Below, piece by piece: positions 1 through 8,072 of a DNA stretch of 64,000 nt. Location: positions 1-64,000 of the forward strand of contig JAEZHY010000077.1 of the NCBI GenBank assembly GCA_023416335.1, written 5' to 3'. Made by a program: the position numbers and the translations under genes. The stretch is from Pseudomonadota bacterium. Its GTDB lineage: Bacteria > Desulfobacterota > Syntrophobacteria > Syntrophobacterales > Syntrophobacteraceae. Position 1 is the first letter of the stretch; each line of letters opens with the position of its first letter. The notes under the pieces are model-generated. The model ran no database searches, had not been told where the DNA came from, and was given only the letters and a program-made list of their open reading frames with translations.

Positions 1-119
1 TCGCTCCTTGTTCACAGCTTTCCACCTTCCCATACCAGAAAAACTCGGCCGTGCCCAGCATGAAGTGCAATTTTCGGCCAAGATCAAGAAAATTTTTGAG
101 AGTATGTAGTACCCTGTGA

Positions 120-440
120 TTAGTTACTCCTCAGCGACTCTATGAAGATTCAGGTCTTACCTGCATAGTCAGCGAGGCATCAGGTGATGACCTGTCTCAG
201 CAGATCGAGGATGCGATAAGTTTCTTAGAACTACACAGGACTTCCATAGAAAGACTCTCATCGTATAATTTCGATGATGCACGATTGGATTTCGGAATTT
301 TTTGCAGAATAGGAGAAGACTCTGACAGGAACTACTTTTTCTCTCAATCGGAGTACTTCCCGCCGGAACTCCTTAAGGCTTCAGGACATATTGGGATAGG
401 AATAGAGGTGTCACTATATAAGAAAGACACTTTTTGCTAA
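120..440 (+). pseudogene. DUF4279-like protein, 5'-truncated remnant
   Basis: An open frame starts right after an in-frame TGA at 117-119, contains no usable start codon, and ends with TAA at 438-440. Its roughly 106 residues read like real protein, with a C-terminal stretch YFPPELLKASGHIGIGIE followed by VSLY. This resembles the C-terminal signature of the DUF4279 family (a strand of the type LgIdleld-Y after a 'pelL' helix). The amino terminus is missing, so it is a remnant or a frameshifted gene. Family assignment is by eye and tentative; function of the family is unknown. Confidence 0.5.
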
Positions 441-482
441 CCATGGCATAAAGGCATACCAGCACTACACTAAGAATCCTCG

Positions 483-1649
483 ATGCTTTGTACAGTTAAT
501 AGGAGGAAGGAGTCACAACTGCACTTTTTACAATTTCTTTTTCAAGGGCGCTTCTGCTACCCATTTGTCAGAGATCGAAAAGGAATCTCATCGCAGGTGT
601 CAAATCTGGTGCTCTTGTCATTTTTCCTGAGTTGCTGTCTTCTGCCCGTTCGATCGTCAGGTGCAAGTTCCATAAAATATAATGATGAATTTATAATTCG
701 ATGCGTAGAAAATGAATGCAGAGACGTCGCCGGATTTAAGGCCCCATTGGGCAGGAATACGGAACCATACCAAGTCCCGGTAGCACAGGACCTCGTTGCG
801 TTTATCACGAGACTTTTGGCCTATTTCTATTTTGCTGCGGAACCTCTTAATGGTATCTATGAAATAAACATGGCTCCAGTGGATGACCATGCTTTCTCGA
901 GTCCAAGTTATTTCGCTTATTCTGTTTCCTTAGAGTCCGGTCTAGTATATCTCGTTAGAAAGTTGAGGGATGAACCTGCTGAAAAGGACTTCGACGAAAT
1001 CAAGAAGAAGATCCTGATTGACTATCCAAAGTATCAGAAGTCATTAACATTCGAAAAAATCAACTGGGACCGGCAGTTAGCGGAACGATATTTTAAAGAA
1101 AACCCTGATGACAGCCATTATGAAAGAAGGACCTTGGGGCTTCTTCTTCAGAACATCGTCGATACCGACCTTTTCAGATCGAAAATGAGAAAATGGGAGT
1201 CCCGGTGCAAAACACAGCCCGTTCCCTACTGTGGCTATCTCGATGAAATGAAAGAAATGGAAGAAAGATATTTCTATTCGTATATAAGAATTGGTGAAGA
1301 AGAGCATTTTCCTGATATAAATACGATATTACTGGAAGACCTGACAGTAGATTTTAAGTATGACATGATTTATGTCTTTCCCAAACATAATCCATTAAAG
1401 AAAGAGTTGATGCGAAAAAAGGACCTCATTATCCTCGGAACGCCTAACGAATCAGTTGATATCCCGGAAGGAGAGAAATTTAGAATAAAAGGATGCCATT
1501 TAAGTTTTCTCTGGTTAATTGGACTTAGCAAAACGCGGAATATATGTGAAATCGTTGACTCGAAAGGAACGGAATCATCAGTCAGCGAGAACGATTTAAA
1601 AAGTTATTTGGGACTGAAGAAGACAAAGATCCTTGGAATGGGCCTATAG
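483..1649 (+). CDS. Hypothetical exported protein
   Basis: No family is recognised. The open frame gives 388 residues, but the first ~35 codons run through a dispersed hairpin repeat (501-570), so the annotated ATG is doubtful. A hydrophobic stretch at about residues 41-55 (LVLLSFFLSCCLLPV) followed by RSSGASS looks like a signal peptide, which suggests the native start was a GTG near position 600 and that the repeat now supplies the 5' end. The mature part is charged, rich in Lys, Glu, Tyr and Arg, with no obvious catalytic motif. AT content is higher than in neighbouring housekeeping genes, consistent with acquired DNA. A second copy of the repeat lies directly behind the stop codon. Confidence 0.55.
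   Translation: MLCTVNRRKESQLHFLQFLFQGRFCYPFVRDRKGISSQVSNLVLLSFFLSCCLLPVRSSGASSIKYNDEFIIRCVENECRDVAGFKAPLGRNTEPYQVPVAQDLVAFITRLLAYFYFAAEPLNGIYEINMAPVDDHAFSSPSYFAYSVSLESGLVYLVRKLRDEPAEKDFDEIKKKILIDYPKYQKSLTFEKINWDRQLAERYFKENPDDSHYERRTLGLLLQNIVDTDLFRSKMRKWESRCKTQPVPYCGYLDEMKEMEERYFYSYIRIGEEEHFPDINTILLEDLTVDFKYDMIYVFPKHNPLKKELMRKKDLIILGTPNESVDIPEGEKFRIKGCHLSFLWLIGLSKTRNICEIVDSKGTESSVSENDLKSYLGLKKTKILGMGL
501..570 (+). repeat. 3'-gene hairpin element, copy A
   Basis: Shares the core CAATTyCTTTTTCAAGGG and the following CTTCTG with copies at 1651-1730, 5081-5160 and 8421-8500. It lies about 60 bp behind the DUF4279-like remnant and is translated as part of the next open frame. The inverted arms are the most decayed of the four copies. 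Confidence 0.55.
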
Positions 1650-1650
1650 T

Positions 1651-1730
1651 TGGGAGAGATGGCCATCTACTACACCTCTACAATTCCTTTTTCAACGGTA
1701 TTTCTGTCAAGAGTTTTAAAACATGGCCAG
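1651..1730 (+). repeat. 3'-gene hairpin element, copy B
   Basis: Directly behind the stop codon of the gene ending at 1649. It has the shared CAATTCCTTTTTCAA core, then TTTCTGTCAAGAG, and outer arms ATGGCCA / TGGCCAG. Placement right after a coding end is the same as in copies C and D. Confidence 0.6.
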
Positions 1731-2187
1731 TAGCTCAGAGGGCGACTATGATACTTGACTCGTCGCAAACTGAGCAAATGCAGACATGGCCCTACGATCC
1801 ACTTTTGCCAGATTCTTAGCACGGGCATGCTGTTGATTTTTTTGGCTTGCTATTTTTTCCTGGCCAGATACATCAATCCTATCCCCATTGCACAAACTGC
1901 ACAAACTTGAAGGAACAGGAGTTCTTTATCTGGTGTGGTATCGTATATACCCGAACCTTCATTTTATTTGGCCTCGCATTTTTTGGAGTCGTGCATTTCA
2001 TGGAAACGGACATTCAGCATAATCACCAGGGAAATTATACTACTTCCGGGCAGGAACGCCAGATGCCTTTCTTCCTTTATGTATGGTGACAAGCAGAGAT
2101 TTTTGAATCAATGGGGGCGTAAAAATGCAGTTTCCGCGGTTTGTATAAGTACCGCGTATGAAGTGCTGAGCTGGCACTGGAAGGGGA
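1731..2187. other. Non-coding gap with a possible decayed small membrane-protein gene
   Basis: No convincing intact gene. A short plus-strand frame from ATG 1827 reads MLLIFLACYFFLARYINPIP and stops after about 28 codons. A different frame then carries a hydrophobic run (IVYTRTFILFGLAFFGVV) up to about 2089. Together they could be a frameshifted one- or two-helix membrane protein, but this could be chance in AT-rich sequence. Confidence 0.25.
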
Positions 2188-2400
2188 TCACTCGGATGAA
2201 ATCCCTTTTTCGCTTTCTTCCGAAACATCTATGTCTTCCGGTGCAATCCACACAACCTTTCCGTCACGCCAGGTCGCCACGGGATTGCCCATTCTCTTGT
2301 GTTGCAGCAGGGCCTGCCGAACAGCCTCAGCAAGAGCCCGGTCCATCCCTTCCCTGTCTTTAAAGAGCTTGCCGATGTCTTTCTTAACTTTTTCCTGCAT
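2188..2400 (-). CDS. Small conserved-type hypothetical protein
   Basis: 70 residues, acidic C terminus (PEDIDVSEESEKGISSE) and an N-terminal amphipathic helix region (MQEKVKKDIGKLFKDREGMD). A compact middle segment, GNPVATWRDGKVVWIAPEDI, resembles small proteins that accompany a partner gene. Its ATG overlaps the TGA of the upstream truncated frame (TGATG), so it was probably translated by coupling as the second gene of a two-gene unit whose first gene is now broken. Size and coupling are compatible with an antitoxin-like or regulatory partner, but nothing in the sequence proves that. Confidence 0.6.
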   Translation of the reverse strand: MQEKVKKDIGKLFKDREGMDRALAEAVRQALLQHKRMGNPVATWRDGKVVWIAPEDIDVSEESEKGISSE

Positions 2401-2675
2401 CAGGAACTCGCTTCGCTGAATCTTGCCCAGATCCCCGGGTCATGCACTTCCCTGTCCACATTTCCCTCACCCATGGCAACCAGGCGCGGGCCGGATACCG
2501 CCGAATTGTCGCACAGTCGAATCTCAATTGCCAATCCAAACGAATGCCCGTCCTGCGACAACGCTTTTGGATTCGCCACAGGTTTGATATAAAAGGTGAT
2601 TTGAACAAGCGTGTTATGAGCCTGAAAGCCAACTGGGAAGCCAGGAGACTCAAGAATGGTATTCTCCTCTGAAAA
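2400..2675 (-). pseudogene. 5'-truncated gene upstream of the 70-aa protein
   Basis: Reading leftwards, an open frame of 91 codons begins just after an in-frame TGA (2676-2678) without a start codon and ends in a TGATG overlap with the next gene. The peptide looks like genuine protein (for example ITFYIKPVANPKALSQDGHS, then GLAIEIRLCDNSAVSGPRLV) and ends in WARFSEASS. The 5' part appears to have been lost at a junction that coincides with the start of the plus-strand gene at 2656. A GTG inside the frame could still give a short product. Family not recognised. Confidence 0.5.
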
Positions 2676-3342
2676 TCATCGAATGGTCGATGAGTATGTA
2701 CGACTGCGGAAGGTCCTGAAAACTATAACCGAGGAATGCCTGCATCTTCTGCCCAAGGCGTCCTTTCTGGAATGTGCCGGGAAGTTGGGAATGGCGAGAG
2801 GCAAAGTTATGGTAGTCAACGACCCCGATGCAATGCCGCTACTCGTTGAGTATTGCTTGTACTGTTTTAGAATGGGAGGGAAAACTTTAGTTGAGCGCTA
2901 TGTGGAAAAAACCCGCCCCTCGCCTCAATCGGATGAAATGGCAGTCTGCCGCGCCATGATGGATTCCGTCTTTTCCGTTTTCCAGATTCGTCAGGTGTAC
3001 AAAGGCAGAGGGGTTCTGCTCCATGACCTTTTCAAGGAGAACGAGGTGCTGTTAATGGATTTGGGATTGGGCGACACTGCTGTATCCGAGACTGTGCTGG
3101 TGGGAAGAATATTACCCTTGGCTGACTTCCATATGTCCGCGGGCACTCTTCTGCCTCTTGTCGAAGAGCCTGTGGTCGGGGCAGTCTATCCCATACTTGA
3201 AAAGTGGCGGCTCCAGCACCCGGAAATGGGGCTCACGAGACTGTCGCCCGGCCTCGAGGCCGCCTTTTCAGCCCAGATCATCCGAGCAGCCTTGAAGGCG
3301 GGGGTGCTCGATAATGTAAGATATTCCGAGGTCCTTGAATAA
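2656..3342 (+). CDS. Hypothetical protein
   Basis: 228 residues, largely helical in appearance, no signal peptide or membrane segment and no catalytic motif that I recognise. An alternative ATG lies nine codons in (MVDEYVRLRKVL), which would clear the overlap with the truncated minus-strand frame; the upstream ATG at 2656 may be an artefact of the junction. It is followed after only 12 bp by the secreted-protein gene at 3355, so the two are probably co-transcribed. The codon use resembles the coding regions around it. Function unknown. Confidence 0.6.
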   Translation: MVFSSENHRMVDEYVRLRKVLKTITEECLHLLPKASFLECAGKLGMARGKVMVVNDPDAMPLLVEYCLYCFRMGGKTLVERYVEKTRPSPQSDEMAVCRAMMDSVFSVFQIRQVYKGRGVLLHDLFKENEVLLMDLGLGDTAVSETVLVGRILPLADFHMSAGTLLPLVEEPVVGAVYPILEKWRLQHPEMGLTRLSPGLEAAFSAQIIRAALKAGVLDNVRYSEVLE

Positions 3343-3354
3343 GAGGCCTGTAAA

Positions 3355-5061
3355 ATGAATCGTTTTGTTGCGGTGTGTGTGTTTTTAGTGCTCGCGTCAA
3401 CGCTAGCCGCATTCGGGGCGGCGGTGCCGGTTTTAGCCGATAAAACCGATCCGGGCAGTGCCAACGGGCCGGCACTTATGGCCGTCAACGGACCAACCCC
3501 CAATCCATTTCTGGCGGCTCCGCTTTATGCGATTACCCATTTTGACCCCTCCGCAAGCGACTCGATACCTTACGGGCCTCCTTCCGGAGTGTTTGTCGTG
3601 GACCCCGGGAACCAGGCGGTTTGCCCCGGCGGCCCGACAAGCATCATGACTCTTGCCTCAAAAGACCCGAATTACATGTGGCAGGTTAGTTCCGATCGCG
3701 TGGCTTACGTGCGCAAAGAAGGCGGGAAGTGGTTCACCGCTGCGAAGTTCGAGGCCCTCGCCAACGCCTCGGGCGGGGTTTACCCGGCAATTCCGGATGC
3801 AACGTTTCGTGCCTTCGGGGAAGCGTCGGCAGTCGGAAAGACCGTGAGTTCGATGGACAGCTATCTGAAAGGTCTTTTCGGAGACAACTATGCCGGCCGC
3901 TTCGGGCAGGGAGTTTACACCCTGGTGGATAACAGGAATGTTCTGTATGCGAATTACTTCGGCAACCTGTACGGTTTTGCATTGAACGATCAGGCAGATC
4001 CCGGAGCCGGCATAACTGTTGCCTGCGAGCTGTCCAATGTCGTTTCCGCGATCGAGGGTCCTTCGGCTTCCGCAATCCTTGTCGGCCTTTCCATGACTTA
4101 CGACGGTAATCTCATCGTCACCTTTACCAATGGAGTGGCAGTCATCGACCGGGACCTCACTCTTGGAGTCAAATCCTTTTACCCGTTTGGACCCGGCGAG
4201 ATGGTGACCAACTCTCTTAGCGTCGACGAGAATAACGGCATATACGTGGCAAGCAATCTGCTCATGCGAAAACTCGTGTGGACCGGCACGACCCTGTCGG
4301 ATGCGGCGAGCGACGGCGCCTGGTCGAACGCATACGACAACTCGGGAAGCGCGCTTCCTCCCGTGATCAAAGCGATGAACGGCACGGGCTCCACCCCGAC
4401 TCTCATGGGTTTCGAAAACGACCTCGACAAGCTTGTAGTCATTACTGACGGCGCAAAACAAATGAAACTGGTCGCGTTCTGGCGCGATGCAATACCCCAG
4501 GGATTCACCGGGCGCATTGCCGGGCAGATTCAGGTAACCTGCGGTTTCGATCCCCTGCCTGAATGGATACAATCGGAGCAGTCCGTTGTTGTGGAGGGGT
4601 ATGGGGCTTTCGTAGTGAACAACATCCCGCGGGAAGTCCCCGCCGAGCTTACGGCGGCGCCCAGGCTGCTGCAGGTCTCGCTGATGGGGCCTGCCTATAC
4701 CGGTTCGTACGGCGTCGAGCGCTTTCAATGGGACCCTGTGACGCACAATTGGTCCTCGGCATGGGCGCGGCCGGATGTCTCATCGACGAGCATGGTTCCG
4801 ATCCACAGCGAGTCGGGCAAAGTGGCTTTAATAAACGGCTACAGGCCGGATCGGGGATGGGAAGTGCTCGGAATGGATTGGGACACGGGCAAGACAGTTC
4901 ATCAGACGATTTTCGGCCACAAGAACTTCGGCAACGGAGCGTACGCGCTTCTGCAGTATCTCGAGAACGAGGACCTCGTCTTTAACTCTATCGCGGGACC
5001 TTTCCGGGTGCACTACAATCGCGGACTCGGTTGCGAGATGCATTTACTGCTTCTGGATTGA
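3355..5061 (+). CDS. Large secreted protein, possible beta-propeller, function unknown
   Basis: 568 residues. The N terminus is a clear Sec signal peptide (MNRFVAVCVFLVLASTLAAF, cleavage probably after VLA near residue 28), so the product is exported. The mature part has repeated short strand-turn segments such as YDGNLIVTFTNGVAVIDRDL and NGIYVASNLLMRKLVW, typical of PQQ-like or other beta-propeller blades, and few Cys. No catalytic motif is recognised. It follows the gene at 2656 by 12 bp. A hairpin repeat lies 20 bp behind the stop. An internally deleted second copy of this gene, with the same trailing repeat, is at 8073-8378, so the locus was once duplicated. Confidence 0.7.
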   Translation: MNRFVAVCVFLVLASTLAAFGAAVPVLADKTDPGSANGPALMAVNGPTPNPFLAAPLYAITHFDPSASDSIPYGPPSGVFVVDPGNQAVCPGGPTSIMTLASKDPNYMWQVSSDRVAYVRKEGGKWFTAAKFEALANASGGVYPAIPDATFRAFGEASAVGKTVSSMDSYLKGLFGDNYAGRFGQGVYTLVDNRNVLYANYFGNLYGFALNDQADPGAGITVACELSNVVSAIEGPSASAILVGLSMTYDGNLIVTFTNGVAVIDRDLTLGVKSFYPFGPGEMVTNSLSVDENNGIYVASNLLMRKLVWTGTTLSDAASDGAWSNAYDNSGSALPPVIKAMNGTGSTPTLMGFENDLDKLVVITDGAKQMKLVAFWRDAIPQGFTGRIAGQIQVTCGFDPLPEWIQSEQSVVVEGYGAFVVNNIPREVPAELTAAPRLLQVSLMGPAYTGSYGVERFQWDPVTHNWSSAWARPDVSSTSMVPIHSESGKVALINGYRPDRGWEVLGMDWDTGKTVHQTIFGHKNFGNGAYALLQYLENEDLVFNSIAGPFRVHYNRGLGCEMHLLLLD

Positions 5062-5080
5062 TTTGATTTACCCATGGACG

Positions 5081-5160
5081 AGAGAGGGGCCACTCCCGCA
5101 CTTTTCGCAATTCCTTTTTCAAGGACTCTTCAAGAGTGCAGGTGCGACCCCTCTTTGTCT
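5081..5160 (+). repeat. 3'-gene hairpin element, copy C (best preserved arms)
   Basis: The left arm AGAGGGGCCACTCCCGCACT and the right arm around AGTGCAGGTGCGACCCCTCT form an imperfect inverted repeat enclosing the shared core GCAATTCCTTTTTCAAGG. It begins 20 bp after the stop of the secreted-protein gene. It could act as a transcript-end hairpin, but lacks a clear trailing T run. Confidence 0.65.
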
Positions 5161-5251
5161 TATGTTCCGGCCACATCAGGATCTAATGCCGATCTGGCCG
5201 GTTTTGGCCGGTTCTTCAGGGAAACAATTCGCCATCAGGGTTCGTGCCTTC

Positions 5252-5962
5252 TCACGAAAAAGACCTCTGATTCTTGGCAAATTGTACGGCAGCAATCGCG
5301 ATCACTTCATTGGGATCGATCAACGGCGCAGAAAAATCCATACCGCCCAGGATAATCGGAATTTCGGTACATCCCATCACCAGAGCTTCAGCGCCGTTTG
5401 CAATCATGTGCCGGATTGGGCCGACCATAAGATCGACTACTTCCGGCGTTTTTCCGTCATATTTGAATGTGAATATGGATTTTTGGACCTGATCCTGGAT
5501 ACTGTCGGGAAGTCCGAGAACTTTGATTCCGTGCTTCTCGAAAGACTTTTGATACAAGCCGGTTTGCATTGCAGCGCTGGTAGCCAGTACACCAACCGTT
5601 CGAACGCCCGGAACCGCCTTGATTGTCTCTTTTGCCGCTTCTTCTATGATGTGCAGAAATGGAATCCGGACGGCATCTTTTATGTCGTCGTAAAAGTAAT
5701 GAGCCGTATTTGCGCCTATTATAATGAAATCGGCTCCGGCCCGCTCAAGATTTCGAGCGGTTTCCCGCATTGCCGGTACGGGCGATTCTCCGCCCTTTAA
5801 AATGGCATCCTGTCTGCTCGGCATTTTGGGATTGTTGTCTATGATTATCCTCAGATGATCCTCATCCGTTTTCGCATGAGTATGTTGCACAATGCGGGCA
5901 AAAAGGTCGATCGTTGCTTCAGGCCCCATCCCGCCCAGTATTCCGATAATCTTGTCTTTCAT
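5252..5962 (-). CDS. Aspartate/glutamate racemase family protein
   Basis: 236 residues, the normal family length, in the cytosol. The N terminus KIIGILGGMGPEATIDL is the family signature. The second catalytic site is intact (VMGCTEIP, Cys198). The first catalytic position, usually the Cys or Thr of a C/T-N-T-x-H motif, is Ala84 here (IIGANTAH). Known two-base racemases use both residues, so this protein may be a slow racemase, a one-sided isomerase, or act on another substrate. It lies 5 bp behind the symporter gene in a three-gene unit led by a YheO-type regulator, which suggests uptake and conversion of an amino acid. Confidence 0.85.
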   Translation of the reverse strand: MKDKIIGILGGMGPEATIDLFARIVQHTHAKTDEDHLRIIIDNNPKMPSRQDAILKGGESPVPAMRETARNLERAGADFIIIGANTAHYFYDDIKDAVRIPFLHIIEEAAKETIKAVPGVRTVGVLATSAAMQTGLYQKSFEKHGIKVLGLPDSIQDQVQKSIFTFKYDGKTPEVVDLMVGPIRHMIANGAEALVMGCTEIPIILGGMDFSAPLIDPNEVIAIAAVQFAKNQRSFS

Positions 5963-5967
5963 ATCCC

Positions 5968-7197
5968 CTACCCCCGCGAGATCGCTGAAACGGTGGGCAT
6001 CGCCTTGTCTTTTTCCGAATGCCCGAGGATTGCCGTGACCACGACCGTCCCGAGTACGTTTATCGTGGTTTGTCCCATGTCGATGAGCCTGAATATTCCA
6101 GCCAGAAGCCCGATGACTTCGAGCGGCAGACCGAGTGTCTTAAGATAGATCGTAGTTGCGACGAATATCCCGCCGGGGATTCCAGGACTTCCGAGGGTCA
6201 TGAGAACACCGAGGAGCACCGCCGTTACCTGCTGCGAGAAGGTAAGTTCGATGCCGACAAGCTGTGAGACGAAAATTGCAACGACCCCATACCAGAGGGC
6301 GTTGCCGTCCATATTTGTCGAGGCGCCGAGCGGGATCGTAAAGCCGACCACATCCTTCTGAATCCCGAGGTCCTGCTCGCAGGTAGCCATTGCTACGGGC
6401 ATGGTTGCCTTCGTGCTGCAGGTGGTAAGACTGGTAATCCATATGGGACTGATCTTTTTCATGAAAGTCAGCGGATTCCGTCTTACGAACAACCAGTACA
6501 TTCCCATCAGCACGATCGCAAGGTGGAGTGCCAGTCCCACGTACATGCAGCCTATGAATTGCGCAAGAGGACCGATCACCGATGCGCCGTATTTCCCGGC
6601 GGTGATGGCCATAAGAGCGAAAACGCCGTAGGGCGATGTCTCGATGACGATATTGAGCACCTTCATTATGTAGTTCGTCAATGTCTGGAAAATCCGTCCC
6701 ATTCTTGCGCGATCGGATTCGCCCAGCATCAGGATGGCGGCGCCGGAGAATATCGCAAATACGATTACCTGCAGCAGGTTTGCTTCCGACATCGCTTGCA
6801 TGACGTTGGTCGGAATAATTCCAGTAAGAATGCCTGTTACAGTCGGGGCTTCAGCAATAGATTTAACCGGAGGCAGATCGGTTAGAACCAGGCCCTTACC
6901 GGGACTTACAACTCTTGCCACGAGCAGTCCTATAGTGCCCGCTGCAACAACAGTGGTCATAAACAGAACGAAGATCTTGGAACCGAGGCGTCCCAGTTTC
7001 CTGATGTCCTCCATATTAATGATTGCGCTGGTAACCGTGCAGAAAATCAGGGGTACGATTGCCATCTGCAGCAGCCTCAGGAAGAGATCGCCTACAATCT
7101 GTATTGCCGTGATCTTCGGGCCGACGATGAAGCCGACTACAGCCCCGGCGATCATTCCCACCAGCGTTTTGTTCGAAAGGGACATTTTGAATCTCAT
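5968..7197 (-). CDS. Dicarboxylate/amino acid:cation symporter (DAACS, SLC1-like)
   Basis: 409 residues with the hydrophobic pattern of the GltP/GltPh fold. Visible landmarks are the HP1 Ser/Thr-rich tip (SLTTCSTKATMPVAM), the NMDG sodium motif (NMDGNALWYG), the HP2 loop (GSPGIPGG) and the final binding helix LIDMGQTTINVLGT. In GltPh that helix carries D394, R397, T398, N401 and D405. Here they read Asp373, Gln376, Thr377, Asn380 and Thr384. Loss of the Arg that holds a side-chain carboxylate, and of a cation-site Asp, argues against plain Asp/Glu transport. The start overlaps the regulator's stop (ATGA). Confidence 0.88.
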   Translation of the reverse strand: MRFKMSLSNKTLVGMIAGAVVGFIVGPKITAIQIVGDLFLRLLQMAIVPLIFCTVTSAIINMEDIRKLGRLGSKIFVLFMTTVVAAGTIGLLVARVVSPGKGLVLTDLPPVKSIAEAPTVTGILTGIIPTNVMQAMSEANLLQVIVFAIFSGAAILMLGESDRARMGRIFQTLTNYIMKVLNIVIETSPYGVFALMAITAGKYGASVIGPLAQFIGCMYVGLALHLAIVLMGMYWLFVRRNPLTFMKKISPIWITSLTTCSTKATMPVAMATCEQDLGIQKDVVGFTIPLGASTNMDGNALWYGVVAIFVSQLVGIELTFSQQVTAVLLGVLMTLGSPGIPGGIFVATTIYLKTLGLPLEVIGLLAGIFRLIDMGQTTINVLGTVVVTAILGHSEKDKAMPTVSAISRG

Positions 7198-7898
7198 GTT
7201 CTTCTCCCGGTTTTATCGCTATGTTCTAGAAGTTTCTTGTTGTTCCGAATCTCCATCAAGTAGCTGTAAACGGAAAATTTCGATATTCCCAACTTACCTG
7301 CAAGAAAATCAACTGCTCCCTTGATGAGAAAAAAACCGTGCTCCTCCAGTTCTGATACAATGCCGAGCCTGTCCTCCTTTCTAAGTAAAGTCGGAGGGAG
7401 CCGTAGCTTTCCCAGCACATGATGGGCAGCTTCGCGCAATGTCTCCGCTAAATCGTTACGAAAAGTCTCGACGGGCGGATTTCCGGATTCCTCCTCTGCG
7501 GATGGCTGAGAGATTTCCTGGAACCATGAGTTGAGCCGAATCAGGTCGTCTATTTCGATGTTGATGCAAAGGGATGCGACCGGACGGCCATCTCCGTCTC
7601 GAAAAAGCATGGTGCTCGATTTCATCTGCCTACCGTCCGGCGCTGTGGTCGGGTAATTCAGGAAAAGGCTTTCCGGGCGATTCTGCTTCAGGAGTCTGAC
7701 TCCGTAGTCCGTCATGCAACCTCCCACGGAACGCCCGGTCACATGACTGTTCGCGATTTTCACAATTGAGCAGCTTAAATCCCGAAGATCGTGCACGACG
7801 ATTTCGCAACGGGAGCCGAACGTCCCTGCGACCCCGTCAGCCACGATCTTCAGGGCCTCGATCAAAGCCGATTTGTCCAAGGTTTTCTTTCTTGGCAA
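7194..7898 (-). CDS. YheO-type PAS/HTH transcriptional regulator
   Basis: 234 residues. The N-terminal ~120 residues match the YheO-like PAS domain (FGSRCEIVVHDLRDLSCSIV, then NSHVTGRSVGG). The C terminus has the HTH_22-type segment (VDFLAGKLGISKFSVYSYLM), including the ISKFSVYSYL helix common in this family. Such proteins usually regulate an adjacent amino-acid or D-amino-acid locus. It is the first gene of a unit with the symporter (ATGA overlap) and the racemase, so it is likely the local regulator, perhaps sensing the transported amino acid. Confidence 0.88.
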   Translation of the reverse strand: MPRKKTLDKSALIEALKIVADGVAGTFGSRCEIVVHDLRDLSCSIVKIANSHVTGRSVGGCMTDYGVRLLKQNRPESLFLNYPTTAPDGRQMKSSTMLFRDGDGRPVASLCINIEIDDLIRLNSWFQEISQPSAEEESGNPPVETFRNDLAETLREAAHHVLGKLRLPPTLLRKEDRLGIVSELEEHGFFLIKGAVDFLAGKLGISKFSVYSYLMEIRNNKKLLEHSDKTGRRT

Positions 7899-7930
7899 AG
7901 GTCCCCTCCCTTTTATACAAATTATTTGAG

Positions 7931-7960
7931 ACTCTACAATTTATTTTAGAGCGGTGTCAA
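7931..7960 (-). promoter_or_regulatory. Candidate sigma-70 promoter for the regulator-symporter-racemase unit
   Basis: On the minus strand a perfect -35 TTGACA (7955-7960) is followed after 18 bp by TAGAGT (7931-7936). It lies 33 bp upstream of the regulator start. The -35 is strong, the -10 weak. Confidence 0.35.
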
Positions 7961-8072
7961 TTGAAAGTACGTTTCTTTAAAAACTTAACACGCCTGAATC
8001 ATTCCCTCTCAAAGTCGTGGAACGCTACGGTCTCTTATCTTGGCAAGGAGTGTTGAAAGCAATTCTTCATCA

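Noticed and set aside
1722..1800. A tRNA-like stretch (CAGTAGCTCAGAGGG with GGCC at both sides).
   Set aside because: The D-arm-like sequence is present, but there is no T-loop (GTTCRANNC), no anticodon stem, and the acceptor stem does not pair over seven bases.
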